Assembly (NCBI GenBank): GCA_016721725.1
Contig: JADKHN010000001.1
Coordinates: 1,550,001 to 1,614,000, forward strand
Source: Chitinophagaceae bacterium
Lineage (GTDB): Bacteria; Bacteroidota; Bacteroidia; Chitinophagales; Chitinophagaceae
Reading direction: 5' to 3'
Length of the DNA stretch: 64,000 bases
In this document: in pieces, positions 54,701 to 63,741 of the stretch
Layout: the number at the start of each line of letters is the position of its first letter
How positions within the stretch are numbered: the first letter of the stretch is position 1
Translations under genes and position numbers: made by a program
Notes under the pieces: generated by a model
Told to the model about the DNA's origin: nothing
What the model saw: the letters and a program-made list of their open reading frames with translations, nothing else
Database searches by the model: none

Positions 54701-55911
54701 AGGGAGCCGCGCCCGACCCCGGTATTGAAATATCCGGATGAATCCGATTCCAGGGCGCCTACACCCAGGGCTGTGTTTTCCTGTCCTGTTTTGTTATTGC
54801 GTAATGATCTCCAGCCAATGGCCGTATTCAAAGCGCCGGCACTGTCCAGTTGCATGGCTTCCAAACCCACTGCAGTATTATTGCCATTCCTTTTATGTGA
54901 ATACATGGAGTAGCGTCCAATGGCCGTATTTCCGCTTGCGCTGTCAGCCGTTATGAGCGCCTGGTATCCCATGGCGGTATTACTCGATCCCGTTACGTTG
55001 TAGAACATGGTATTGGTTCCCATGGCAGTATTCGCGGCGCCGGTATTATTAAATACCAGGATATTGGAACCCACTGCCGTGTTACCACTTCCGGTCGTAT
55101 TGGAATTAAGTGCGTATTCGCCTACACCTGTTCCGAAACTGGCCTTATTGTTGACCATGGAATATTTACCGACTGCGGTATTTCTTGAACTAGTGGTGTT
55201 GGACTGCAGAGCGAAATTTCCGATACCGATATTGCCAAATCCGGTCGTATTACTGTCAAGCGCACTGTAGCCGATGGCTAAATTATCATAGCTGGCATTG
55301 GAGTTCAGTGCCCGGTAACCGATGGCGATCACTCCTCCGGCGGTATTACCATAAAGGGCGCTGTCACCAATGGCGATATTGTGCGTGGTGGTATTGTTTT
55401 GCAGGGCGCTGGAACCGATGCCGATATTATGGGCCAGGGCCGGGCTGGTTAATCCGGCTTTATAACCCAGGTAAGTGGTGGTATCATTGATCTGGCCTGA
55501 AGCGATATTGTTGTACCGGAATTTCAGTGCATTGGCATTGGTGGTACCCAGGAAACGGGTAGCATCGATATTGCTGTTCCCCGCGATATTCCAGGCCGTT
55601 GTATCCACAGCGATCCCGCTGGCATTGATATAGACCCATTGCGTATTGGGCAGGTCGTAGTAATGAAAGCCCACGCTGTCGGGGCCCGACTGATAAACCA
55701 GCAACCCATTTGCCGGAGTGGCTATGGCATTTTTTTCAGTCTTGGTCATCCGTGGGATCAGAATACCACTCGTGGTACTGCTCACATCCAGGATGGAACT
55801 GGCAACAGCAGGCGCACCCGTACTGTTGATGCCCAGGGATTGGGAATGGGCAGAGAATTGAAAGGCGGTAACCAATAATAGGGCTACAGAACTGCGTAAA
55901 AATTTCTTCAT
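51712..55911 (-). CDS. Giant secreted repeat fibre (1,399 aa) without chaperone domain
   Basis: A signal peptide (to about residue 23, FSAHSQ) is followed by the N-terminal domain of Bacteroidota tail-fibre-like proteins (SILDVSSTTSGILIPRMTK, about 30-130). Some 70 degenerate 17-residue units of the form NTA[VI]G-x2-[AS][LM]-x-NxTGxx follow to the end. Such units form stacked beta-roll fibres like the YadA head. Larger blocks recur, for example GIENTGLGTYT twice and NTAxGxRSLRxN twice. The C-terminus (SYGYLHYS) ends abruptly, and the expected S74 chaperone is a remnant just downstream. The protein may therefore misfold, or fold without it. The ligand is unknown. Confidence 0.85.
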   Translation of the reverse strand: MKKFLRSSVALLLVTAFQFSAHSQSLGINSTGAPAVASSILDVSSTTSGILIPRMTKTEKNAIATPANGLLVYQSGPDSVGFHYYDLPNTQWVYINASGIAVDTTAWNIAGNSNIDATRFLGTTNANALKFRYNNIASGQINDTTTYLGYKAGLTSPALAHNIGIGSSALQNNTTTHNIAIGDSALYGNTAGGVIAIGYRALNSNASYDNLAIGYSALDSNTTGFGNIGIGNFALQSNTTSSRNTAVGKYSMVNNKASFGTGVGEYALNSNTTGSGNTAVGSNILVFNNTGAANTAMGTNTMFYNVTGSSNTAMGYQALITADSASGNTAIGRYSMYSHKRNGNNTAVGLEAMQLDSAGALNTAIGWRSLRNNKTGQENTALGVGALESDSSGYFNTGVGRGSLFLQKRGSYNTALGYLSARTSDTAYEVTAIGTQAGYYNRAPYTTAVGTNALLYNNHYTNGSTNEGKENTAVGQLALFSNTVGNKNTAVGYHALNSYIGGYWVTSSNRNTAVGDSAANATVGQDNVAVGARALAKNFNGNQQVAIGSRALANSVATYPNTAVGYSSQDSATTGGANTSLGSYSLSSNKTGGNNTAIGNAAMYEAYNPSGLNYPYDNTAVGNDALRLTRYYGQVAIGAGALRNDTSGVYNTAVGYLSMYNNLSGSQNTALGTSALRSMKTGWQNTAIGQNAMYNDTSSNNNVAVGFLSLFNNRNAHQNTAVGTSSMVNHKINDYNTGVGFESMYYDTSGSLNTALGYRSLRYNRAGTQNTAIGVGALEFTDSSSYNTAIGRGAMYGILGSKGASMNVTAGYYAAANSDSIKRTVNIGTYAGFNNQADENVFLGYASGYGSTAATNLTGIENTGLGTYTMTFNTTGRSNTSAGLGALYSNTTGSNNTAIGVRSMLLAQTANNNVAVGDSSLLNNTGSNHTAIGHFALLNNASGASNTAVGSYAMLNNTTGYRNVVMGDSAMKNNIGGYEMVAIGTEAFKSNTGTAIQTVAVGSYALNADVSTGFNTALGSYASSLNTTGFANTAIGSASQANNTLGSGNTSVGQASLYTHTTGSSNTAVGNAALINDQTGANNTAIGANALNNNLITNNNTAVGRNAGYNNKAHENAFFGYQSGYGLSGSDLTGIENTGLGTYTLTYNSTGKSNTAVGMGALFNNRTGSGNIAIGTRALLSNQSPNSNIAIGDSALYLNSTGAENVAIGTLSMYVNASGSFNAATGINTLRANTTGQGNAANGYSAMVSNVGGSWNTAIGSYALNANINSDGNTAIGHRALNLNTAGIDNVATGFYSLLSTTGSNNTGLGTYAGAGITSGTNNVAVGKQALYNNGTASSNTAIGTSALLNATAGSNTAVGYNSGSSVSSGTGNISLGTNSGLIISTGSNNTSYGYLHYS

Positions 55912-56081
55912 ATACAGGTTTATGTTAAAGAGAATAAGAATTATTAAGGAACCGGATTTGTTCTTGCAGAGGATTAGGAGCTACAGGGTAACAAATATGA
56001 AATTACTTTTTTTACAGAATATGGCAATGAATCAGTAAAAAACAATTCGATATTTGTAATAATAATTTATTTCGTCATATA

Positions 56082-56546
56082 TCATTCCTTTTGTATTGAT
56101 TGTTGAGGAGCAGGTGCAATCCGGGAGTTATTTTGGCCTGTCGGTCTTTTCAAAACGGGCCTTGGCTCAGACACGGCGTTTCCCGTTGTCGGTGGTGAAA
56201 AAATCACCGGGTCCTGCGACTTTGTTTGTCCGTTCAGTATGGCCTTACCTTCCTCACCGCCGGGTATAGCGGGTGTTATTTTTTCGAGGGCGATGGCCTT
56301 GAGGTCGTTTTCCGGTTTTACTTGTTCGGAGGAGGGGGCGCTGACTTTTGCCTGCCCGTTCTGCGTATTCGCCCGGGGCACGGGCATGAGCATCGCTTGT
56401 GGTTTTTGTTCACCGGCAATGGGTTTCACGGATCGTTGAGCAGGGGCGAGGTCAGCTACCTGAGCGGCATTGTTCTGGGCAACGGTCGTTCCGGTTGCGA
56501 ATAAAAAGGAAATGCAGGCAGGAAGCAGTTTCAGTGTATGTTTCAT
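56082..56546 (-). CDS. Small secreted proline-rich protein A
   Basis: I do not recognise the family. It has 154 residues, with a signal peptide (to about residue 23, GTTVAQ) and a Pro/Gln/Lys-rich, low-complexity mature part (KPIAGEQKPQAMLMPVPR, ITPAIPGGEEGKAILNGQ, EPRPVLKRPTGQ). It begins 37 bases after the 1,496-aa fibre gene and is likely in its transcript. It shares layout and scattered motifs (PGG, a PRPV or VRPV box) with the 130-aa protein at 49180-49572. It may be an accessory to the fibre; that is inference. Confidence 0.7.
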   Translation of the reverse strand: MKHTLKLLPACISFLFATGTTVAQNNAAQVADLAPAQRSVKPIAGEQKPQAMLMPVPRANTQNGQAKVSAPSSEQVKPENDLKAIALEKITPAIPGGEEGKAILNGQTKSQDPVIFSPPTTGNAVSEPRPVLKRPTGQNNSRIAPAPQQSIQKE

Positions 56547-56583
56547 GATTTTTCTTTTAAATAGTTTGATTGATCCTGGGTTT

Positions 56584-59500
56584 CTAGTTCTTCTCCATTT
56601 TTTCCACTTTCGATTTCAGCTCGTTGACCGTCTTCAGCAATTCATCGATCGTCTTTTGTTGTTTTTCGATCACTTGTTGCTGCTCCTGGATGGCTTTCAC
56701 TGTGACGGGGATGATGTCGGAATAATAGATGCCCAGTTTATCGCTGTCCGGTTTGGCTTTTTTCTGATCTGCATCAATTGTACTGGTCTTGCCTTTCACA
56801 TCACCCACCTGTACCACTTCATTCAAAATGGGCTGAACTTCCTGCGCCACGAAACCGATCTTCTTGCCCCATTGCGGGTTCTCTTTCCAGGTGAAGCTGA
56901 CCGGGCGCAGTTTCATCACTTCTTTGAGGCCATAGTTTAGGTTGGTGATATTCTCTTTATCCCTTGCATCGGAGGTGTTGATGGCGCCAACGGTGGCATA
57001 TACGGTTGTCCAGCGGTTGAGTGATGCTCCCAATGTATTGGAGGCATCATTTGCCGGGATGAAAGAGCCGACTCCCATCTGGTAATAATCCGTTGAAGTG
57101 GCAAAATCGTCGGTGCTCCTGGCATATACGAGGCTGCCGCCAGCTGTTGTGCGGATCTGCCAATCGGAGCCTGCTCCCGTTTTGAGCAATTGTATGCCGG
57201 GTTCCCAGGAAGTATTTGCACTGGCTATACGCAGGTTCACATCCGTTAACAGGGGTTCGTAGAGGTGAAATTGCGTGGCCGGGTTGGGTGCGGTTGTTCC
57301 CATTCCGATATAGCCATTGTTGTCAACGATCATCCGGGTTGTGTTACCACCGGCTCTTAAGGCCAGGGAACTGTCGGCCCTGAAGACCAGGGCGCTCCGG
57401 ATCGTCGTGGACGCATTACCCGAAAGGAAGCCGGTCTCATTCGCGTTCGGATTGGAAAATTGTAAATAGGAACTCGTATTGTCTTCAATGATCATGGATG
57501 AACTGGCATGATAGGTTCCGGCGCTGGCTCCGTTTCGCACGATGTGCAACCGGGCATTGGGAGAGGTTTCATTGATGCCCACATTGACACCTGAAGCGCC
57601 CAGGACCAGTGAATTGCTGGCAGACACGATGGCATTGTACCCGATGGCCGTTGCATTGGTCAAGCCGGAACTGGATACATCGGAACCATAACCCAACAGG
57701 GTATTATAAGTACCGGTGGTATTCGCTGACCCCGCACCCGTACCAATTCCCGTATTGCCATCGGCGCTGGTATTGAATAATGCTGCATGTCCCATGGCTG
57801 TATTAAAGGATCCGCCGGTCCCAGCGCCCATCACATAATTACCCATGGCGGTATTATAGGTTCCTGAAGTATGATCGATCATGGCCCAGCTGCCCATCAT
57901 CACATTATTAGTGCCATTGGCCAGGCTATAACCGGCATAATCGCCAAATGCATTGTTCCATCCATTGATGTTGTTGGCGTCATAACTGTAAAGGGCATTC
58001 CATCCAAAAGCGTTATTGGTATGGGATCCTTTGTTCGTATATAAGGCGCCATTGCCTACGGCCGTATTGAGGTTACCGCTGGAGTCGCTGTACATGGCGC
58101 TATATCCTAAGGCGACATTGTTGCTACCGTTGGCAATCCGGTACATGGAATAGACGCCCATACCGGTATTCGCATTACCGGTATCCGCTGCATAGTTACT
58201 TCCTGGGAATCGTTCACCAAAACCGGAATAACCGCCAATAAAGGTATTGTTGGATTCTTTCTGGTAATAACCGGCATTGATACCCACCCCGGTGTTTACA
58301 GCGCCTGTTTTATTGAACCGAAAAGCGGAGGTGCCCACCCCGGTGTTATGGAATCCCGAACTGTCCTGTTCCAGTGCAAAAGATCCCAAACCCGTATTGT
58401 AGGTAAAGCCTGTGCGTTTGTGTTTTAACAAAGAATTGTAACCGACCGCCGTATTGAAATCACTGGCTACATTATTGCTCAGGGCGTACTCTCCGACGGC
58501 TACGTTCCAGCTTCCGCTGGTATCCCTTTTCAGGGCATCATGACCAACCGCCGTATTGTAGCTGCCGGATTGGATCTCGAACAATGAGTAATTGCCGATG
58601 CCCGTATTCTGTGTTCCCGTGCTGAGGCCAGCCGTTCCTTCGCCTGCAGAACTTCCTACATAGGTGTTGTATCCGCTGGTAACGTTGTATCCGGAATTGA
58701 TACCTAAACCGACATTGTATAAACCAGTGATATTCGACCTGAAGGAGGAAGTACCCACGGCCGTATTGGCATAAGCCGTTGTCGCATTTTCCAATGCATA
58801 ATAACCGTTGATCGTATTGTAATACCCGGAAGTCAAATTGGTTCCGCTATAAGCGCCCGTTGCCGTATTGCCGGTATTGGAACTTGAAGGCCAGAATGCC
58901 GTTTTCAAAGAATGGTAACCGATGGCCACATTGTCATTGACCAGTCTGGCACCCCCCATGGCGCTATCCCCGATGGATACATTATTAAAGACCCCTACGC
59001 CAGCAGTTGTTAAAGACTGCGCACCGATCGAAACATTGGACATGCCTACGGTATTGGCCATGCTGCTGTCGCCGATCGCGGTATTTCGTCCTCCGCCGAT
59101 ATAATCGGTTGCGGAGCCATTCGGTGCTCTCTGGGCCAATGCCCTGAATCCTACAGCGGTATTCTTACTGCTGACAAAAGAGCCATCCCCGGCCCAGGTG
59201 CCCAGGAAGGTTGCTTCTTTGGGGCGCCAGTTGTTGGGTTGAAGTCCTATGGTTCTGCCAGCCCGGTAACCGATCGCCACATTGCTGTCGTCCCGGTTGA
59301 AAAACAGGGCTTCCGTTCCGATGGCGATAACACTGGATGCGGAATCTGCGGTGTAGGCAGCAGTATAACCGATCGCCACATTGTTCGTTCCGGATGAGTC
59401 ATTTCTTAATGCCGAGGCGCCAATGACCGTATTCTGGTTGGCGCTGATCAACCGGCCGGCTTCATTGCCCACGGCCGTATTGTTATTACCCGAAGGACTT

Positions 59501-61074
59501 TGGTACATGGCGGCGTTACCGATGGCTACATTGTTGATCCCGGTCGTGTTGACGGAGAAGGAATAACTGCCCACTGCGGTATTGGCCGTTCCGGTGGTCG
59601 TACTGTCCATGCTCTGGTAACCGATGGCGGTATTGGGGTAAGCTCCGGTGAAATTGGTCAATGCACGGGAACCAACGGCCACATTTTGCGAACTGGTAAC
59701 CGAACTGGAAAGCGCCCGGTATCCCATGGCAACATTATCATTTCCGGTTGCCGAATAGAAAAGGGTGCTGTCACCAACGCCCACGTTGCGGCTGCCATTG
59801 ACATAACTACCGCCGCCATTCATGGATTGAAAACCCACGGCCGTATTCATAGATCCCAGGTTGATGGCATATCCTGCTCCATATCCTAAACCGGTATTCT
59901 CAGCGCCCTGGGTATTGTTGGTGGCGGTCTGGCTGTTATAGGTCAGGCTGTAAGCACCGATGGCAGTAGTATAATCGATCTTGTTATAATAGCCTGAAAA
60001 GGATCCGATATTGGTTGACAGAAAAGCCGTATCGGCGGCATAACCGCTTTGAAAACCCATCCAGCTGTTATAACTGCCGCTGTAAGGACCAAAACCGGCA
60101 TATCTTCCGATGGCTGTATTATGGTTTCCGCTGGTATCTCTTTCCAGGCTGCCCACACCAACTCCCGTATTTTCAATTCCCTTTCTGTTTTGCAACATAC
60201 TTCGCCAGCCCACAGCCGTATTCAAATATCCTGCTGTGTCGTATCGCAGGGCTTCAAATCCTACGGCGGTATTGTAAGGGTTGGTGATATGGCTGGACAA
60301 GGCATAACTGCCCAATGCGGTATTGCCATCGGTTGTCTTATTTTCATACAGCGCCACTTCACCCACCGCGGTATTATACCAGGCCGTGGTGTTTTTAACC
60401 AAAGTTCCCGCACCAAGCGCCGTATTTTGTGAACCGGTCTTGTTGGCCTTCAAGGCTTCGTTTCCAAAAGCGCTATTGTCCCAGCCCGTGGTGTTGCTGA
60501 GCATGGAATGATATCCGAAGGCGTTATTGTAAAATCCGCTGGTGGTACTGTCCATAGAACGGTAGCCGAAGGCGCTGTTCGTTTTTCCATTCAAACCACC
60601 TGTGTACGTCAGGTTTCTCAGGGTTCCGTAACCGAACCCGGTATTTAAATTGATACTGTCAATTCTGCCCGACTGTTGATTGTTGACACGGAAATTCAAC
60701 GCGCTATCGTTCAGCGTACCCAGGAAACGGGAAGCCGTGATATTGTTGTTGCCGGTTATTTTCCAGGCGGTGGTATCGCCATTCAGGGCGTCGGATAACC
60801 AGACCCAGGCGCTGCCGTTATAATAATAGAATCCCGTACTGTCCGGCGCGTTCTGAAAGATCAGCAGACCCGTTGCCGGTGTGGCAATGGCGTTCTTCTG
60901 CGTCTTGTTCATCCGGGGGATGAGCATGCCCTTGGTGGTGCTTTCCACATCCAGCATGGCGCTGTTGTGGGCCGGACTGCCTGTGGTGTTGATGCCCAGG
61001 GATTGTGAACGAACGGATTGGTGAAGGGTAGTTGCAATAGCTATCGCAATTACGAATCGTAAAGATTGGTTCAT
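56584..61074 (-). CDS. Giant secreted repeat fibre (1,496 aa) with C-terminal S74 chaperone
   Basis: A signal peptide (to about residue 23, QSVRSQ) precedes an N-terminal domain (MLDVESTTKGMLIPRMNKT, about 40-135) and about 60 units of the 17-residue NTA[VI]G repeat (about 140-1150). A beta-rich stalk follows (VGINETSPNARLHI, to about 1350). The C-terminal S74 domain begins at Ser1368 in TSDARDKENI; Ser1368 and Lys1373 match the autocleavage dyad of phage endosialidase chaperones. IGFVAQEVQ and a coiled coil (EQQQVIEKQQKTI, to 1496) complete it. The domain should trimerise the fibre and cut itself off. The repeat order matches the 1,399-aa neighbour, so the two are paralogues. Confidence 0.88.
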   Translation of the reverse strand: MNQSLRFVIAIAIATTLHQSVRSQSLGINTTGSPAHNSAMLDVESTTKGMLIPRMNKTQKNAIATPATGLLIFQNAPDSTGFYYYNGSAWVWLSDALNGDTTAWKITGNNNITASRFLGTLNDSALNFRVNNQQSGRIDSINLNTGFGYGTLRNLTYTGGLNGKTNSAFGYRSMDSTTSGFYNNAFGYHSMLSNTTGWDNSAFGNEALKANKTGSQNTALGAGTLVKNTTAWYNTAVGEVALYENKTTDGNTALGSYALSSHITNPYNTAVGFEALRYDTAGYLNTAVGWRSMLQNRKGIENTGVGVGSLERDTSGNHNTAIGRYAGFGPYSGSYNSWMGFQSGYAADTAFLSTNIGSFSGYYNKIDYTTAIGAYSLTYNSQTATNNTQGAENTGLGYGAGYAINLGSMNTAVGFQSMNGGGSYVNGSRNVGVGDSTLFYSATGNDNVAMGYRALSSSVTSSQNVAVGSRALTNFTGAYPNTAIGYQSMDSTTTGTANTAVGSYSFSVNTTGINNVAIGNAAMYQSPSGNNNTAVGNEAGRLISANQNTVIGASALRNDSSGTNNVAIGYTAAYTADSASSVIAIGTEALFFNRDDSNVAIGYRAGRTIGLQPNNWRPKEATFLGTWAGDGSFVSSKNTAVGFRALAQRAPNGSATDYIGGGRNTAIGDSSMANTVGMSNVSIGAQSLTTAGVGVFNNVSIGDSAMGGARLVNDNVAIGYHSLKTAFWPSSSNTGNTATGAYSGTNLTSGYYNTINGYYALENATTAYANTAVGTSSFRSNITGLYNVGLGINSGYNVTSGYNTYVGSSAGEGTAGLSTGTQNTGIGNYSLFEIQSGSYNTAVGHDALKRDTSGSWNVAVGEYALSNNVASDFNTAVGYNSLLKHKRTGFTYNTGLGSFALEQDSSGFHNTGVGTSAFRFNKTGAVNTGVGINAGYYQKESNNTFIGGYSGFGERFPGSNYAADTGNANTGMGVYSMYRIANGSNNVALGYSAMYSDSSGNLNTAVGNGALYTNKGSHTNNAFGWNALYSYDANNINGWNNAFGDYAGYSLANGTNNVMMGSWAMIDHTSGTYNTAMGNYVMGAGTGGSFNTAMGHAALFNTSADGNTGIGTGAGSANTTGTYNTLLGYGSDVSSSGLTNATAIGYNAIVSASNSLVLGASGVNVGINETSPNARLHIVRNGASAGTYHASSSMIIEDNTSSYLQFSNPNANETGFLSGNASTTIRSALVFRADSSLALRAGGNTTRMIVDNNGYIGMGTTAPNPATQFHLYEPLLTDVNLRIASANTSWEPGIQLLKTGAGSDWQIRTTAGGSLVYARSTDDFATSTDYYQMGVGSFIPANDASNTLGASLNRWTTVYATVGAINTSDARDKENITNLNYGLKEVMKLRPVSFTWKENPQWGKKIGFVAQEVQPILNEVVQVGDVKGKTSTIDADQKKAKPDSDKLGIYYSDIIPVTVKAIQEQQQVIEKQQKTIDELLKTVNELKSKVEKMEKN

Positions 61075-61097
61075 AAAGAGGTCAATTAAATAAGTAA

Positions 61098-61237
61098 GTA
61101 CAATTAAATTAATTCGGCTTAACCAGGTTTCAGAGATTTTTGCCGGAATTGGAGATTGATCAGGGTTAGAGGCGTTAAATTAAAGAAAAAAATGGTAACC
61201 TGATATATATTCAATATGATATTTTTATACCTGTGGG
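61098..61237 (-). promoter_or_regulatory. Upstream region of the 1,496-aa fibre, duplicated at 63503-63636
   Basis: About 140 bases just upstream of this fibre gene align with the region upstream of the next fibre gene (63503-63636) over their whole length at roughly three bases in four, including identical blocks such as GGAATTGG and ATTGATCAGGGTTA. Conservation of noncoding sequence suggests a shared promoter or leader. No exact TAnnTTTG box was found in it. The rest of the 543-base gap to 61617 holds a hairpin repeat at 61458-61511 and nothing else recognisable. Confidence 0.65.
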
Positions 61238-61457
61238 AAAGAAACAAATAAAACGGGGAAAACATACCACAAACTGGTAGCGTTGACAGGAGAGAATGGT
61301 CAGCATACTAAAAAAGACAAGCGGTATTTCTTGACCCTTCTTCGATAACCTTTCGGATCAGGGAGAGCGCCCTCTAAGGGAATCAAATGAATTGCAAGTT
61401 CAGTCATGCTAAGATAACATGATCAAACCATCGAATAGTGAACATTTTCTTTCCAAC

Positions 61458-61511
61458 CCTGCCTACTCGCCTTCGCGTAGCCGCTATGGCGTAGCAAGAC
61501 CGGCAGGCAGG
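61458..61511. repeat. Hairpin repeat with CCTGCCT/AGGCAGG ends
   Basis: The outer arms CCTGCCT (61458-61464) and AGGCAGG (61505-61511) enclose a segment with two direct copies of GCGTAGC. The form recalls dispersed repeats in Chitinophagaceae from memory; not verified. It lies downstream of the 620-aa fibre gene and could act in transcript ends. Confidence 0.55.
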
Positions 61512-61617
61512 ATCCAACCTCCAGCTTGCAAGCATTCGTGGATTATTTACAAAGCGCTGACAGCCCTGGTACATAGGTAACAATTCTTTTCCAGGCTCCT
61601 GCCGTTACGACCCGGGA

Positions 61618-63479
61618 TCAATCCATTTTAAAAACACTCCAGTTCACCCCATCCGAGATGACCATGACGGATTTCACGCTGATGGTGGCTTTTAACTCAT
61701 ACCAGGTGCCCGATGCCAGGCAGGTACCACTACCCGGGCATAGCAGACCGGCAACTGTACCCAGCCAGGCCGAATTGGTATTGTCGTTGTTACGGATATA
61801 ATAGATGCGGCCCGGTGTTAAAGTGGGGTCGGGCAATTGGTAATAAGTATTGGCGCCTGCCGGACTCAATCCCAGGTAAGCTTTTTGTGTACTGATCAAA
61901 GTGGGTGTGCCCACCGGACCGCCAGCGATACCCATGGTAATGCCTACCGCGATGGTACCATCCACCTGCAGGGTGCTGTTGGGAGTAGAAGTGCCTAAAC
62001 CGGTAAAACCGCTTTTCAGCATCACCATGGCATCTGAACGACTACCTGGGCCGGTTCCGTTACCGATCGTGAACAGCCTGTCGGCACTGTTGATCCCATT
62101 CGCGTTCAGGGCGGAGTATTGTGTGGCGAAATGGCCAATGGTTGTTTCACCGTAGGAAGGCGCATAGTTGCTGGAACCCAGGGCCGTCGCCGCATCGCCG
62201 TTCACCGTATTGGAGAGTCCCGCTGCAAAGGCATGGGTCCCGCCAACAGTATTGTACCCGCCCAATGCGGAAGCGCCATATCCGGATACCGTATCCCGCA
62301 AACCGATGGAGGAACTATAGTGACCGGTAGCCTGGGAAAAATGCCCCATTGCCAGAGAGGCAAATCCACCGCTGTAGTTTTGCCGGCCGATGGCAATGGC
62401 AAAAGGGTTCACATCAGCGGTATTGGCTTCACCAATGGAAATACTGTTGTCGGATTTAGCCAACGAGTTCGCTCCCAGTCCTACGGAAAAATTGCCGATA
62501 TTGACATCATCCCATTGTGTTCCGGTAACATATCCTGCCCGGATAGCCGATTTCCTGGGATAGAAAAACATTTTTGAACCGGCACCGCTGAATTCGATGG
62601 CCGGGCTGCTGCCCAGTGTGCCGGAAACCAATAAATTCCCGTCGGAAATATGCGTCAAAGCAGAAGGGTTTGTTGTACCGATTCCTAATTTCCCATTGCT
62701 TTTCAGGGTCATTCGATAAGCAAAGTTTCCAGCAGTGTCACGGGTCGCGAAATGAATACGGCTGGATACTTTATTGGTTGAAACCGGCCCGTCTGTATAT
62801 ACATCGATCGCCGCTGATTGAATATAACTGCTGCCATCATAATTCATGGTAGTGAAAGCGGCCTGGTAATCGCCGTTGATCACGGACAATGGAGCAGCCA
62901 GGGTACCTCGTGCGTGCTGTATGATTACCCGGGGGCATAACCGGCATCATTCACCGCATTCCTGATCAGCAAGTCTGTCGGAGCGCCAAATCCTTCCGAT
63001 GCTAATTCCAGCCGGGCATAACCATAAGTGGAATTGGGTGTTGAAGTTCCGATGCCTAACTCCCCGTTTGTGGTCAGCCTCATGCCTTCTGCATTATTCG
63101 TCCGGAAAACCAGTGCGTTATTGTCGGTGGTGCCTAAAAAATTACTGACGGGTGTAGTACCTGCATTACCGGTGGTGCTCCAGGCGTTGACACTGGAGGA
63201 AAGCCATACCCAGGCCGAACCGCTATAATAATAAAAACCAATGCTGTCGGGTGCGTTCTGAAAGATCAGCAATCCCGTTGCCGGTGAGGCGATGCCATTC
63301 TTTTGTGTTTTGTTCATCCGCGGGATAAGCATACCCTTTGTCGTGCTTTCCACATCCAGCATGGCGCTGTTGTGGGCCGGACTTCCCGTGGAGTTGATAC
63401 CCAGGGATTGTGATTGTACAGGTTGATGGAGTGCGGCTGCAATAGCTATCGCAAGAACGAAACGCAGAGATTGGTTCAT
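61618..63479 (-). CDS. Secreted YadA-head-like fibre (about 620 aa), single-base frameshift
   Basis: The first 184 codons (signal peptide to QPVQSQ, then MLDVESTTKGMLIPRMNKT) are nearly the same as the 1,496-aa fibre. The body differs: GIGTSTPNS and GIGTTNPSALTH stalk motifs, then a YadA-head-like stretch (GLGANSLAKSDNSISIG, SSIGLRDTVSGYGASALGG), and a C-terminal domain ending NWSVFKMD with no S74 chaperone. The frame breaks at the CCCGGGGG run 62928-62935; one added base joins AGYAPG to VIIQHARGTLAAPL and gives 620 residues. Sequence error is likely, but phase variation at the homopolymer is possible. Confidence 0.8.
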
Positions 63480-63502
63480 TTACAGGTTTTTTAATAAAAG
63501 AT

Positions 63503-63636
63503 GTACAATTAAAATCGGCTCAACCAGATTTAAGCGATTTTTACAGGAATTGGGTATTGATCAGGGTTATGAACAGTTAAATTAGGGAAAAAAGGGAAAT
63601 CTGATCTGTATTCAACATGATTTTTTACCCTTATGG
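63503..63636 (-). promoter_or_regulatory. Upstream region of the 620-aa fibre, duplicated at 61098-61237
   Basis: This noncoding stretch is homologous to the region upstream of the 1,496-aa fibre gene, and the similarity continues into the coding N-terminus. It therefore marks a duplication that copied promoter, signal peptide and N-terminal domain. Confidence 0.65.
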
Positions 63637-63741
63637 AAATTTTCGTCAATACCAAAAAATACCACTGGCAGTATTTGTCAAAATAGTAGTATTTGAGATC
63701 ATACTACCCGTTAACAAAATATGTAGAGTGACCGGGTATGC

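Noticed and set aside
51740..60511. Many plus-strand open frames across the fibre genes
   Set aside because: They are antisense shadows created by the 51-base repeats, with no start context or conserved motif.
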